The notes under the pieces: generated by a model
Seen by the model: only the letters and a program-made list of their open reading frames with translations
Told to the model about the DNA's origin: nothing
The model's database searches: none
Made by a program: the position numbers and the translations under genes
In this document: in pieces, positions 25,402-36,700 of the stretch
Layout of the letters: every line of letters starts with the position of its first letter
Position numbering within the stretch: the stretch's first letter is position 1
Assembly: GCA_963793675.1 (NCBI GenBank)
Contig: CAWCBA010000002.1
Coordinates: 806,001 to 870,000 of the forward strand
DNA: 64,000 bases
Origin: RPQJ01 sp963793675
Lineage (GTDB): Bacteria; Pseudomonadota; Gammaproteobacteria; Steroidobacterales; Steroidobacteraceae
Direction of reading: 5' to 3'

Positions 25402-27043
25402 TCAGTCGGTGGCGGGCGGTGCCGGCACCCGGCTTGCATCGCCGGTCAGCTGCCAGTGAATCAGAGAGACCGGCATCATGCCGGCGGCGTTGAACTCGTC
25501 GAAGAAGCGCCGCAGCGTGAAGGCGTCGCCGAGCTGGTGCGCGCGGTCCTTGATCAGCTCGTCGACGAGGTACTTGCCGGTCACGTAGCTGGTGCCGTAG
25601 CCCGGTTGCCGCAGGTAGAGCTGTTGCTCGAAACCGAGCAGGTCCAGGTCCGGGCGCATCCATCCCCGTGGCGTCCACTCCACCTGGAAGGCCTTCGCCT
25701 GCTGCAGGTCGAACAGGTTGGCCTGCGCGTAGAGCGAAGCGAGGCCGCGGGCGCAACGCTGCGCGAGCATGATCCAGACGATTTCACGCGCGCGCGGATT
25801 GTCGTCGTAGTAGCCCGCGTGCAGGATGAATTCTTCCATCGCGGTCGCCGTGCCCTCGGCCCGTGTGTCCCATACGTTGTACAGCCAGGCCTCGCGACGG
25901 ATTACGCTCGGGTTCGGCGCGTGCTTTAGCCAGGCGTGATCGAACCAGTGCTGGAAATGGGCGAACAGCGTGATCGGTTCGTAGTGGCTCGCGATGCTGA
26001 AGAAGTTGCGCGTCTCGAGCGGTACGTACGGTCCGATGTGCGAACGCATGGCGGGGTCGAGGTAGTCGTCGACGGCCAGGATGTCGTTGGACTTCAGCCA
26101 GGCCAGGTATCTGGTCACGGCAGCGTTGGCGCGCCGGTCCCATTCTTCCGGGCTCGATGCCGCCGTGAGCGGCGGCAGACCGCGATTGCGCTGCTCTTCC
26201 AGCTTCAGCGCCGCGTGCGCGCGTGCCAGCTCGCGCTGCAGCAGCATCACCTCGTCATCCCATGTCATCGGGACGAGGTGCACGTGCCGCAGATTCCAGG
26301 TGTAGGCTTCCTTGCCAACGCCTGACGGGCCGGTCTTCGACGGTGCCTGCGTCTGCAGCCAGGCGACAAACTCGATCGTGGCCTTCCTCGCCGCCGCAAT
26401 GGAGCGCCGCAACTCGGGGCCCGCGCCTTTTACCTTTCCGGCGAGATCGTCCAGGCTCTTCACCTGCATCTGCATCGTGCCGATGCCGGTGAGCCACAAG
26501 TCATGGGCATTGCCGGTCAGGTTGCCACGCGCCTGCGTCAACAGCGGCGGCACGATGAGGAGTTCGCGTGCGAGCTTGCTCTCGTCGGCTTCAGAGAGGG
26601 GAAACGAGTAGGTCCACAACTCGACGATGCCGTGGTGCGCCGGACCTTCGTGTTCGGGCGTGTCGCTCTGCTCGGTCCAGACCGACTGGTAGAATGCGGG
26701 GTCCCGAGTCCACGGCTGCAATACCCTCAAGTCGAACTCGAGCCCGTTCATCTGCGCGCGCAAGAGTTCGTAGTCGATGCGTTGCTCCTTCGGCCATGCG
26801 GCCGGATCGAGCGCGGCCAGTCGTGACTGCAGGCCCCTCAGCCCGGCTGCCCTGCCTTCGAGCGCGGGCTGGGTGTAGTCGGGTGCGCCGTCGCGCAAGC
26901 CAGGCCTCTCCAGCGCCTGCCATTCGCGAAAGAGTACCGACGAGGTCATCGTAGGCGCCGGCTGCGCTGGCGGGTGCGGCCAGCAGCAGCGCCGTCGCCA
27001 GAGCCAGTCCGGTCAGTCCGCCAGCCAGTGTTGAATGAAGCAT
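25402..27043 (-). pseudogene. DUF885 family secreted protein (frame broken near 26,937)
   Basis: A DUF885 protein of about 545 residues. From ATG 27043 (AGGAAGG upstream) a signal peptide is read (GLTGLALATALLLAAPASA) followed by GAYDDLV. One extra base near 26,937 then breaks the frame, and the main domain resumes as LFREWQALERPGL. The rest is continuous, including the conserved PLETRNFFSIASHYEP and RQPGYGTSYVTGKY segments. The family is annotated mainly as unknown, with some members called peptidases; I see no HExxH here. It probably acts in the periplasm. Sequence preservation suggests a sequencing error. Confidence 0.75.
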
Positions 27044-27246
27044 CTGCACACCTTCCTGCGTTGGAGCTGACGGCGAGCGCTTCCAGCCTGCCACCGTTCC
27101 GGGGGTTTGGAGTTCCTGGGCCCGATCAGATCAAGTCGGCAGCCGCATTTCAAGGATTGCGCACGAAGCAGGCGAAGCTGCCATTCGGGCGGCGCCAACC
27201 GCCGCGAGTGGATCGTGGTCGCGTGCCCGATCGCAGTCGACTCGGG

Positions 27247-27992
27247 TCAGGCGCCGCGGTCCGAGGTCATTCCTTCGATGCGATCCGTTTCGCGCTTGAC
27301 GACCGAATAGCATTCGCAGCAGAGCTCTTCCAGCTGCGGCCGGTCGAGCACGGTGATCTGTCCGCGGCTGTAGCTGATGGCGCCGAGCTTCTGCAGCTTG
27401 CCGGCGGCATCGGTGACGCCTTCGCGGCGGACGCCGAGCATGTTCGCGATAAGTTCCTGCGTCATGACCAGCTTGTTCGAATTCAGCCGATCCAGCGACA
27501 GCAGCAGCCAGCGGCACAGCTGCTGATCCACGGAGTGGTGCCGGTTGCACACCGCTGTCTGCGCCATCTGCGTGATCAGCGCCTGCGTGTAGCGCAGCAG
27601 CAGGAGCTGCAGGCCGCCGTTGCGATGGAACTCGTCCTTCAAGCGCTGACCGGCGCAGCCGGTAGGCGTGACCGGCGCTCTGCACGATCGCGCGGCTGGG
27701 CGTGGTGCCGCCCCCCATGAACAACGCGATGCCGATCAGGCCCTCGTTGCCGACGACGGAAATCTCGGCCGATGCGCCGCTTTCCAGCACGTACAGCAGG
27801 GACACGATCGAGTCGGTCGGGAAGTAGACGTATTCGAGCGCGTCGCCGGACTCGTACAGCACCTTGCCGAGCGGCATCGAGACCAGGCGCAGGTGCGGGA
27901 TATACGCGTTCACGCTCGTCGGGCGAGAGCGCAGCCAGCAGGTAGTTCTGCTCGGGGAAGTGTTGTTCTGGCGAGGCGGTGGTGCCAGTCAT
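27247..27992 (-). pseudogene. Crp/Fnr family regulator (two frame breaks)
   Basis: A cyclic-nucleotide-binding-fold regulator split over three frames. N-terminal FPEQNYLLAALSPDE is followed by a slip at about 27,914, then VNAYIPHLRLVSMPLGKVLYESG, AEISVVGNEGLIGIALFMGGGTT and HAYRL. A second slip at about 27,659 leads to RLKDEFHRNGGLQLLLLRYTQ and a winged helix with NMLGVRREGVTDAAGKLQ. Both slips are one extra base. It closely resembles the intact regulator at 43.7 kb. Such FNR-like proteins without the Cys cluster are common near stress genes; the ligand is unknown. Confidence 0.75.
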
Positions 27993-28096
27993 GGTGGCCG
28001 TCCGCGGTTTGGCTGTAATTCAGGATACAGCAATGGCCTCGCATCTGTACGCAGTGGCACTTAAGCCTATCGCGCCGGACGCCGCCTGCACGCACT

Positions 28097-28820
28097 TCAG
28101 TTCATGACGCGCGCGTAGGTATCCTGGTTGGCGACGTAGCAGGCACAGGCGGACTTCTCGAGTCCGCGACGGTCCATGATCGTGATCTGGCCCCGGCTGT
28201 AGCGGATCAGCTGCTGCTGCTGCAGCGAGCCCGCGGCATGCGTCACTCCCGCGCGACGCACCCCGAGGATGGATGCGAGCGACTCGTGCGTCGAATGGAA
28301 ACTGGTCTGAATGCGCGCGGTCCCGCGTCATCAGCAACCAGCGGGCCAGCCGAGCCTCGACGACGTGGAACCTTGTGCATGCGACCGTCTGCGCCGACTG
28401 ACACATGACGACGTGAACGTAGCGCTGCAGGCGGACTCGCAGTGCGACGCTGCGTTCGAGTTCCTCGCTAAAAGGTACGGCGTCAATGCGCCAGGCCGCG
28501 CCTGAGTCCTGCACCAGCGCAAATGATGGCGCAATGGTCACGCCCAGCACCAGGGACGTGCCAAGCATGCCTTCGTCGCCCACCAGCCCCACCTCCAGCC
28601 GATCGTGTCCGCGGAGTGTCGTGATCAGCGCGACGGAGCCGCCAGTGGGGAAGTAGACCGCACGGATGCGCTTGCCCGGTTCATACAGCACGTCGGCCGT
28701 CCCGAGTTCGATGAAACTGGACCTGCTGAGGAGGCGGTGCTGGTCGAGATCAGGCAGGCCTGCCAGCAACCGATTGGTCGCCGCGGCCCGTACGGCAGTT
28801 TTCATAGGAGCTTGCTTCAT
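28097..28820 (-). pseudogene. Second Crp/Fnr family regulator (frame broken near 28,305)
   Basis: A more divergent member of the same group. The N-terminal half reads VLYEPGKRIRAVYFPTGGSVALI, LEVGLVGDEGMLGTSLVLG and ARLARWLLMTRDR. After one extra base near 28,305 the frame resumes as SFHSTHESLASILGVRRAGVTHAAGSL, then YSRGQITIMDRRGLE and stop at 28097. The effector-binding domain lacks recognisable cAMP-binding residues. The winged helix is complete once the slip is corrected. It lies about 100 bases upstream (in transcription) of the first regulator and downstream of a strong terminator. Confidence 0.72.
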
Positions 28821-28889
28821 CACGTCTATGGGCTTCCGTGACTACGAGACTGATCGGGCGCCAGGCATCGGTCTGTTCGGTGGCCCACC

Positions 28890-28922
28890 AAAAAAAGCCC
28901 GGGTTTGTTGCCAAACCCGGGC
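28890..28922 (-). terminator. Rho-independent terminator after BON lipoprotein gene
   Basis: An 11-bp perfect stem (28897-28907 paired with 28912-28922, four-base loop) is followed on the minus strand by seven T residues (28890-28896). It lies 43 bases past the BON gene stop and insulates it from the Crp/Fnr-type genes. Confidence 0.92.
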
Positions 28923-28964
28923 CGCGCTGCGTGCGTGGGGGGGCATCGCACGCAGCGCATCTGG

Positions 28965-29279
28965 TCACTTGCGCACGGTGATCTCGTTCTTCACGGCCTT
29001 CACGCCGTCGACCTTGCGGGCGATGCTTGCGGCCGTGTCCTTCTCAGCCTGGCTCTTCGCAAAGCCAGACAGCATGACCGTTCCGTTCAGCGTCTCGACC
29101 GTGATCGAGGTACCCGCCACGTCCTTGTCTTCAAGCATCCGCGATTTCACGGTTGCCGTGATGGCGGTGTCGTCGATGTAAGCGCCAGTCGTCTGCTGGC
29201 CCCGGCTCACCGCGCATCCGGCCGCGGTCACCATGGTCAATGCGATGGCTGCGGCCACCAGTGTCGTTCGGATTTTCAT
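28965..29279 (-). CDS. BON domain lipoprotein
   Basis: A 104-residue protein with a lipoprotein signal peptide (LVAAAIALTMVTAAGC) and one BON domain (YIDDTAITATVKSRML through GVKAVKNEITV). BON domains bind phospholipid and are found in OsmY-like periplasmic stress proteins; this copy resembles those single-BON proteins. Ribosome binding site AGGAGG is seven bases upstream of the ATG. A strong terminator follows, so it may be expressed alone. Confidence 0.9.
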   Translation of the reverse strand: MKIRTTLVAAAIALTMVTAAGCAVSRGQQTTGAYIDDTAITATVKSRMLEDKDVAGTSITVETLNGTVMLSGFAKSQAEKDTAASIARKVDGVKAVKNEITVRK

Positions 29280-29377
29280 GGCAATTCCTCCTGTTGAGTC
29301 CCGATCGGTCAGCGTAGTCGGGCGCTCTGTGCGGGTCGGTGCGGTGCCGCACCGAGGCTCGTTGTGCCCGGCGGCAG

Positions 29378-29524
29378 CTAGACTCGTCGACCCTGGATCA
29401 CGTTGATCAGCACGACGATGATGGCCAGCACCAGCAGGATGTGGATGAAGCCGCCCAGGGTGTAGGAGCTGACCAGCCCCAGAACCCACAGCACGGCCAA
29501 TACGACTGCAATAGTCCACAACAT
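29378..29524 (-). CDS. Lmo0937-like 48-residue membrane protein
   Basis: A tiny protein of two hydrophobic helices: MLWTIAVVLAVLWVLGLVSS and HILLVLAIIVVLINVIQGRRV. This is the usual sequence and length of the lmo0937/DUF5670-type small membrane proteins found near stress genes in many bacteria; function is unknown. GAGGAG is six bases upstream of the ATG. A paralogue at 43453-43599 is almost the same in protein sequence but differs at many codons. Confidence 0.82.
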   Translation of the reverse strand: MLWTIAVVLAVLWVLGLVSSYTLGGFIHILLVLAIIVVLINVIQGRRV

Positions 29525-29584
29525 TTCTATCTCCTCATGAGGTTACTTGGCGTTCAGGCTGCTCAGCGACGTCCTGCGTCATCG

Positions 29585-30106
29585 TTACAGGACGAGTTCG
29601 CCGTTCTCGACAGGGATGCTGCTGCCCGGGTCATGGTCCATCCGCACCGAACCTTCGTGGTCTCCAAGGCGATAGCGCACCTGGTAGCCGTCGGGCTTCT
29701 CGACCGAGTCGTAGACCGTGCGACAGCGCTGCTCGACCGTCTGGGTCGTATTGCCTTCCTGCATGTGCTTCTGGACCTTGCTGCCGGCGTAACCGCCGGC
29801 TGCAGCGCCGGCCACGGTCGCCACCGTCTGGCCGTCGCCGTGACCGATCTGGTTGCCAAGCACTCCACCCGCCACCGCGCCGATGATGGAGCCCGTGACG
29901 CGTTTGGGATCCTTGACCGCCGCCTGGTGCGTGACGACTTCACTGGCACAGACCTGCCGTGGTGTCTTGACCGTGCGCGACATTGGCTCGACGTTGAGCA
30001 CCTTGGCAGACCTTCCCTGGTCCATGGTCTGGTAGCCGGCGTAGGCGCCGGCTGCCGTAACTGCCACGCCACCAACGATGAGCCCGGTAAGCAATGACTT
30101 GTTCAT
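29585..30106 (-). CDS. Glycine-zipper 2TM domain protein
   Basis: A 173-residue envelope protein. The N-terminal hydrophobic segment (LLTGLIVGGVAVTAAGAYAGY) is a signal or anchor, and the middle has a glycine zipper (GSIIGAVAGGVLGNQIG through VATVAGAAAGGYAGSKVQ). This matches the Rick_17kDa/17-kDa-antigen-like proteins of the outer membrane. The C-terminal part holds RYRLGDHEGSVRMDHDPG, common in this family. GGAG lies seven bases upstream of the start. The role is structural or stress related by association only. Confidence 0.85.
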   Translation of the reverse strand: MNKSLLTGLIVGGVAVTAAGAYAGYQTMDQGRSAKVLNVEPMSRTVKTPRQVCASEVVTHQAAVKDPKRVTGSIIGAVAGGVLGNQIGHGDGQTVATVAGAAAGGYAGSKVQKHMQEGNTTQTVEQRCRTVYDSVEKPDGYQVRYRLGDHEGSVRMDHDPGSSIPVENGELVL

Positions 30107-30308
30107 CTGGTTACTCCGTGCGACGGCACCCGTCGCACGGAGAATTCCCGAAACGGCATTGTGAAGTCGACGTACTGCAGGCTACTCCGACTGGCGTAGC
30201 GTTCCGTTCGCTACCGCACTGATCGTGACGCCTCTCTGGCGGCACGTATCGTGGGCCGTATGTGCGCGACCGTACCGACGTTTGCGTTGCAGCGTGACGA
30301 TCCCCGGC

Positions 30309-31693
30309 ATGCGCTTCATGCTTCATGCCGTGTCATTGCTGTTGCTGCCGCTCACGGCCTGCAGTTCACTGCCCCGGTCGCGCCGAACACAGCGCCCGCG
30401 ACGACCCCGACGCAAGTCGACGGTGCCCGCGGGCCGCTTCCGGCGTCGCGCAGTCGCGAGATCCTCGCCGGACTCGAGCGCGGCGCCGACGACACGGGAA
30501 TCTTCGATCGCCACCTCGCGGTCGAGCAAGCCGTGACGGGAACGCCCCTCGTCAGCGGCAACCGCGTGCGTCTGCTCGAGGACGGGCCAGACACCTACCG
30601 CGCCATGTTCGCGGCGATCGCAGCCGCGACGCGACCACATCAACATGGAGACCTACATCCTCGAGGACGACGAGGTCGGCCGGCGCTTCGCGGACGCACT
30701 GATCGCAAAGCAGCGCGCAGGGCGTGCAGGTCAACCTGATCTACGACGGCGTGGGCACGCTCGGCACGCCGGAGGAATTCTTCCAGCGTCTGCGCGACAG
30801 CGGCATCCGCATGCTGCGAGTTCAACCCGGTCAATCCGGCGACGGCGAAGGCAGGCTGGGAGGTGAACCAGCGCGACCACCGCAAGCTGCTGATCGTCGA
30901 CGGCCGCACGGCGTTTCTCGGCGGCATCAACATCAGCAGCGTGTACTCCGGCGGCTCGTCCCGCCGCGCGTCGCAAGCCAGCGCCCGGACGGCGAGCAGC
31001 CCTGGCGCGACACCGATCTGCAGGTCGAGGGTCCGGTGGTGGCGGAGTTCCAGAAGCTCTTCCTTGCGACCTGGCTCAGCGCAGAAGGGCGAGCCCCTGG
31101 CGCCGCGGAACTTCTTTCCGCCGCTGCAGGCGCAGGGCAAGGAGGTCGTGCGCGCGATCGGCAGCTCGCCCGACGATCCCTTCAGCCTGATCTACGTGAC
31201 GCTGCTCTCGGCGATCGGCAGCGCCGAGACCGAGGTCTGCCTGACCAACGCCTATTTCGTCCCCGACCCGCAGCTGCTCGCTGCGCTGAAGGCGGCGGCC
31301 GCGCGCGGCGTCGACGTGCAGGCTGATCCTGCCCGGCCAGCACCGACTCGGCGCTGGTGTTTCACGCCGGGCGCGTCGTACTACGACCGAGCTGCTGCGC
31401 GGCCGGGGTGAAGATCTACGAGCGCCGCGACGCGCTCCTGCACTCCAAGACCGCGCTGATCGACGGCGTCTGGTCCACGGTGGGCTCGACCAACCTCGAC
31501 TGGCGCAGCTTCCTGCACAACCAGGAGGTCAACGCGGTCGTGCTCGGCACCGGGTTCGGCGACCAGATGCGTGCGGCCTTTGCGAGGCGACGTCGCGCAG
31601 TCCGAGCAGATCACGCTCGAGCAGTGGCGCGAGCGCCCGTTCGACCTGCGCATCAAGGAATGGTTCGCCCGGCTCTGGCAGTACTGGCTGTAG
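30309..31693 (+). pseudogene. Phospholipase D/cardiolipin synthase-like protein (many frame breaks)
   Basis: A PLD-superfamily gene read across all three frames with a dozen or so slips. From ATG 30309 a lipoprotein-like signal (LHAVSLLLLPLTACSS) is followed by REILAGLERGADDTGIFDRH and HINMETYILEDDEVG. Next come GVQVNLIYDGVGTLGTPEEF and the first HKD motif in NQRDHRKLLIVDG (near 30,880). DTDLQVEGPVVAEFQ, EVVRAIGSSPDDPFSLIYVT and the second HKD in LLHSKTALIDG (near 31,440) follow, ending LRIKEWFARLWQYWL at 31,693. Nearly all slips are +1. Catalytic motifs are intact, so error is as likely as decay. Confidence 0.8.
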
Positions 31694-31714
31694 TTGCGCA
31701 GGCGCCGCGCCGTT

Positions 31715-33052
31715 TCAGCGGGCCGGGAGCGCAGATACGACGCGCCAGACGGTATTCCCCACGTCGTCCGCGACCAGCAAGGCTCCCTTCGTGTCGATGG
31801 CTACGCCCACGGGTCGGCCACGGGCGTTGCCATCGTCATCAACGAAGCCCGTGAGTACGTCGAGCGGCATGCCGGAGGGCCGCCCATCGACGAACGGCAC
31901 GAAAATCACTTCATAGCCGCTGCGGGGCTGGCGGTTCCACGAGCCGTGCTGTCCAATGAACATGCCCAGCTGGAACTGCGCGGGCAGGGCGTTGTGAGTC
32001 GATTGCGCCAGGCCGAGTGACGCGGTATGAGCGCCCAACGCATAGTCGGGTGCGATGGCGCTGGCTACCCGGCCCGGCCGCTGCGGACTGACGCGCGTGT
32101 CCACGTGCTGCCCGTAATAGCTGTAGGGCCAGCCATAGAAGGCGCCGTCGTGCACTGCCGTCATGTAGTCCGGCACCAGGTCACGCCCGAGTTCGTCGCG
32201 CTCATTGACCGTCGTCCACAGCGCTCCCGTCACCGGCTCCCACGCGAGGCCATTCGCGTTGCGCAAACCCGTCGCAAAGATGCGGCTGTCGCCGCTGCGC
32301 AAGTCGATCTCCCAGATGGCCGCGCGGCCTTCCTCTGCGGCCATGCCGTGCTCGGCGACGTTGCTGTTGGAACCCACGGTCGCATAGAGCTTCGTGCCGT
32401 CCACGCTCGCGATGAGACCTTTGGTCCAGTGATGATTGCGCGGCCCGGCGGGAAGGTCGATGACTTTCACGCCGGCGTCGGCGATGCGCGGCTGCCCCGG
32501 CCGATAGGGGAAGCGGACGATGGCCTGCGTATTCGCTACGTAAAAGTCGCTTCCCACCAGGGCCATGCCGAATGGTGAATTGAGGCCTTCCAGGAAGACG
32601 ACGCGCATGTCGGCCGCGCCGTCGCCGTCCGTGTCGCGGAGCAGCGTGATCCGGTTGGCACTCGGCACCCCAGCACCCGCTTTTTTCATGAAATAGCCCA
32701 TGACCCGGTTCCTGATTCCCGTTGCGTCGGCAGGCCGCGGCGGTGCATTGGTTTCGGCGACCAGCACGTCCCCGTTCGGCAAGACGTACAGCCAGCGAGG
32801 GTGATCAAGGCCATTGGCGAACACATTGACGGTCATGCTCGCGGCGGCGCGCGGTTGCGCGCCCTGCGTCCAGCCGACGGCTGGAGCCACGTTGACGGTC
32901 GGGATGAATGCCTTTGTGGGAACAGGCAGCACGGGATGGGGACCGAATCCAACATTGTCGGACAACGGCTCCGTGCTGCAAGCGGTCGCGCAGGCCAGGA
33001 GAGCCATGGTCGCGCACGCAATTGAGGTTCGTCGATTGATTAAACGCTGCAT
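31715..33052 (-). CDS. PQQ-type sugar dehydrogenase (sorbosone/glucose dehydrogenase family) lipoprotein
   Basis: A 445-residue periplasmic protein with a lipoprotein signal (IACATMALLACATAC) and a six-bladed beta-propeller of the GSDH/sorbosone dehydrogenase type. Motifs include LYVLPNGDVLVAETN, LNSPFGMALVGSDFYVAN, RNANGLAWEPVTGALW and FIGQHGSWNRQPRSGYEV. Homologues oxidise aldoses or sorbosone using PQQ; the electron acceptor and substrate here are unknown. It converges on the PLD-like gene and is divergent from the hydroxylase-ndvB operon. Confidence 0.88.
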   Translation of the reverse strand: MQRLINRRTSIACATMALLACATACSTEPLSDNVGFGPHPVLPVPTKAFIPTVNVAPAVGWTQGAQPRAAASMTVNVFANGLDHPRWLYVLPNGDVLVAETNAPPRPADATGIRNRVMGYFMKKAGAGVPSANRITLLRDTDGDGAADMRVVFLEGLNSPFGMALVGSDFYVANTQAIVRFPYRPGQPRIADAGVKVIDLPAGPRNHHWTKGLIASVDGTKLYATVGSNSNVAEHGMAAEEGRAAIWEIDLRSGDSRIFATGLRNANGLAWEPVTGALWTTVNERDELGRDLVPDYMTAVHDGAFYGWPYSYYGQHVDTRVSPQRPGRVASAIAPDYALGAHTASLGLAQSTHNALPAQFQLGMFIGQHGSWNRQPRSGYEVIFVPFVDGRPSGMPLDVLTGFVDDDGNARGRPVGVAIDTKGALLVADDVGNTVWRVVSALPAR

Positions 33053-33225
33053 GGGATCGCCTGCATTGGCTCACTGATTTGTCTGCCAGTGAACGCTGGC
33101 GTCCGGCGTGGCCGGCGTCGGTACGCTGACGCACAGACTGATCGGCTCGTGACCCCTACTGTCTGCTGTCAGGTCGGACCGGATAGTCCGGCGTTGGCTG
33201 GCTGACCGCCGCATCGAGGAAGGGC

Positions 33226-33795
33226 ATGGGACTGTTGACGACTGAGCACGGCAAGGCGGGGTATTTCGCCGATTTCGTCGTCTATGCGGTGGCTTCCACA
33301 GTGTTGGCCGTGCTGCTGGCAGTCGTGGCCCCGTACCAGCGTCGGTCAGAGCTCCTGGCGTTTGCGCTGTTGGGCCTCGTGGCCTGGACACTCGTCGAGT
33401 ACGTGCTGCATCGCTTCGTGCTGCATGGCATGCAACCGTTCCAGGCCTGGCACGCCGAGCATCACCGCCGGCCGCGGGCACTGATCGGGACGCCGACGAT
33501 CCTGAGCGTCACACTGATCGCCGCACTGGTCTTCTTTCCTGCGTTGGTGCTGAGCGACCTCTGGCGAGCGTCCGCGCTCACGTTCGGGCTGCTCACCGGC
33601 TACCTGGTGTACGCAGTCGTGCATCACGCGACTCACCATTGGCGTGCCGATACTGCCTGGTTGCGGCAGATCAAGCGGCACCATGCGTTGCACCACAGTC
33701 CAGTGGCAGCTGCGGCCCGCTACGGTGTGACCAGTGGCTTCTGGGACTTCGTTTTCCGCACCAACGGCACGTCATTGCCACGCCCGGCGAGTTGA
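33226..33795 (+). CDS. Fatty acid hydroxylase/sterol desaturase family membrane protein
   Basis: A 189-residue integral membrane diiron protein with four hydrophobic helices. The histidine boxes are visible in order: HRFVLHG, HAEHHRRP, HHATHHW and KRHHALHH. Family members hydroxylate or desaturate fatty acyl or sphingoid chains, or carotenoids. The stop overlaps the ndvB start (TGATG at 33793-33797), so the two are translated together. That link suggests a lipid modification tied to the envelope, which is inference. Confidence 0.85.
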   Translation: MGLLTTEHGKAGYFADFVVYAVASTVLAVLLAVVAPYQRRSELLAFALLGLVAWTLVEYVLHRFVLHGMQPFQAWHAEHHRRPRALIGTPTILSVTLIAALVFFPALVLSDLWRASALTFGLLTGYLVYAVVHHATHHWRADTAWLRQIKRHHALHHSPVAAAARYGVTSGFWDFVFRTNGTSLPRPAS

Positions 33796-36700
33796 TGCGG
33801 TCCATCCTGAGCCACATCGTAGGTTCCGACGGCGAATCTGCTTTCGAGTTCGCCGAGGTCATCCGGGCAGAAATCTTCAGTGCCGAGCGACTGGAGCAGC
33901 ATGCCGCCAGCCTGGCGGCTGCCCAGACCGTCACGACCCGCCCGGTCGTGGTCCGGCCGCTGATTGCGCGACTGCGCGTCAATCACAAGGCGCTCCTCGA
34001 TGCCCATCGTGCGATCGCAAAATCCATCGCCTCGGGTGGAGCCATCACGCCAGCTGCGGAATGGCTCGTCGACAACTACCACGTCGTCGAAGCCCAGATC
34101 CGCCAGGTTCGCGACGACCTGCCAGCGGGTTACTACCGGCAACTGCCGAAGCTGGCCGACGGTCCGCTGGCCGGCTATCCGCGCGTCCTTGGCCTGGCGT
34201 GGGCCTTCGTCGCTCACACTGACAGTCGGTTCGACTCCAGCCTGCTGCGCCAGTTCGTGGCTGCCTATCAACGCGTGCAGCCGCTGACGATCGGCGAGCT
34301 GTGGGCGATCGCGATCACCTTGCGGATCGTGCTGATCGAAAACCTGCGGCGTGCAGCCGAGCTGATTGCGAGCCGGCGCGCCATGCGACAGCAGGCCGAC
34401 CGCGTGGCGGACCGGCTCCTCGGCGCCGGAGGAAGGGAAGCGCAGCCGCTGGCGACGGTGCTGCCCCTGCTCGAGAGCATCCAGCTGTCTGCGACCTTCG
34501 CCGTCCAGCTGCTGCAGCGACTGCGCGACCACGATCCGGAGGCGACACCGGCATTGACGTGGCTCGAAGCTCGTCTCGCGATTGCTGGCACCACGGCGGA
34601 TGAGGTCGTCCGCGACGAGCACCAGCGCCAGGGCGCATCGAGCGTGACTGTCCGCAACGTGATCACGAGCCTGCGCTCCATCTCCGCGGTCGACTGGGCG
34701 GACCTGTTTGAATCAATGAGCCTCGTCGACTCCGTGCTGCGCGCCGACGCGGATTACGCGCAGTCCGACTTCTCGACCCGTAATCGCTGCCGCCATGCGA
34801 TCGAGGAGCTGGCGCGGGGATCGCGTCACTCCGAACTGGTCATCGCAGAACGCGCGATGCAGGTCGCGGGCGCGGGTGGCACCCGGCGCGAACGTCACGC
34901 TGGCTATCTCCTCATCGCGCGGGGACGCCGTGCATTCGAGGATGTGCTCGGTTATCGGCCATCGATGCGGGCGGAACTCACCCGCTTTATCGCCCGCATG
35001 GGAATCCGCGGCTACATCGCGGGCGTCGCGCTGCTCGCGGTCGTCGCCCTTGCATGGCCATTGTCGGTGCTGCTGAGCGGCGGCGTCGGGGCGTTGACAC
35101 TCGCTGTGCTGGGGGTGTCTGGTGTAATTCTCACGGTGGATGCTGCGATGGCTATAGCCAACAGCAGCATCACGAGCCGCTTCAGCGCCAGGCCCCTGCC
35201 CGAAATGGAACTTGCGGCAGGAATCTCCGCTGACCTGAGAGCGCTCGTGGTCGTGCCCATCATCCTCACGACTCGCGAGGCGATCGCCGAGCACATCGAG
35301 CACCTGGAAATTCACCATCTGGCGAGCCTGGACGGTGACGTGAGCTTCGCGCTGCTCTCGGACTGGGCCGACGCGTCGTGCGAACGGGTCGCAGGGGACG
35401 AGATGCTGCTTGCGAGCGCGCTCGACGGCATCCGGCGCCTGAACCGCAAGTACGGTCAGGGGCCCGCGGGTGATCGCTTCCTGCTCCTTCATCGCCGACG
35501 GTTGTGGAATGAGGCGCAGGGAGTCTGGATGGGCTGGGAGCGCAAGCGTGGCAAGCTGCACGAACTGAATCGCCTGCTGCGCGGCGCCGTCGATACGAGC
35601 TTCATGGCCGTCGAAGGCCGGCCACCCGCCGCTCCGGGTGGCGTGCGCTACGTGGTCACGCTCGATGCCGATACCCGGTTGCCGCGGGATACCGTGCGCC
35701 GGCTCGTCGGCAAGATGGTGCACCCCTTGAACGCACCGCGCCTTGACGAGCACAGCGGGCGAGTCGTCGAAGGCTACGCGATACTGCAACCACGTATCGC
35801 GTCGTCGTTGCCGCTCGGCTACGAAGGTTCTCGCTACCAGCGCCTGGTTTCCGGCGCCGGCGGCATCGACCCGTATGCGTCCGCCGTGTCCGACGTGTAC
35901 CAGGACCTGTGCGGCGAGGGATCGTACGTCGGCAAGGGCATCTACGACGTAGACGCGTTCGAGGCGGCGCTCGCGGGCCGTGTTACCGAGAACGCGTTGC
36001 TGAGCCACGACCTGTTCGAGGGAATCTTCGCCCGGGCTGGACTCGCTTCGGACATCGAACTCGTGGACGAGTATCCGGCGCGTTACGCGGCTGCGACCGC
36101 CCGCTCGCACCGCTGGGTGCGCGGGGACTGGCAGTTGCTGCCATGGGTCTTCGGTTGCGGTCCAGTCGGCATCGATCTGCGCCGGCGTTCCATCCCCCTG
36201 CTCGGTCGATGGAAGATGTTCGACAACTTGCGTCGGTCCCTCATGGCACCAGCGAGCATGCTCACCCTCGTGGTCGCGTGGACACTGCCGCTGCCGTACG
36301 CAGCGCTCTGGACGGCATTCGCCGTCGCGATGCTCGCGATTCCGAACCTGCCTCCATTGCTGGCCGGTCTCGTACCACGTCACAGCGGTATCGCATTACG
36401 GAGTCACGTCCGGGCGGTCGCGGCCGATGCACAGCTGGCTGCGACCAGGACGGCGCTGATGCTGTCGTTGCTGCCGCACCAGGCATGGTTGATGTGCGAT
36501 GCAATCGGGCGGACCTTGTACCGGCTGTTCGTCAGTCGGCGCAACCTGCTCGAGTGGGTACACGGCGCAGGAGCGGAACAGCAAGCGCCTGGACGTGGCC
36601 GGCCACTACCGGCTGATGGTCGGCGCGCTGGTCATCTGCGTGGCGGTCCTCGGGCTGATGGTGACGGGACATGCCAGCGTGCTGTTCGCGGTGCCGTTCA

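Noticed and set aside
25402..27043. Metallopeptidase call for the DUF885 protein
   Set aside because: No HExxH or other clear zinc site is visible, so only the domain family is reported.
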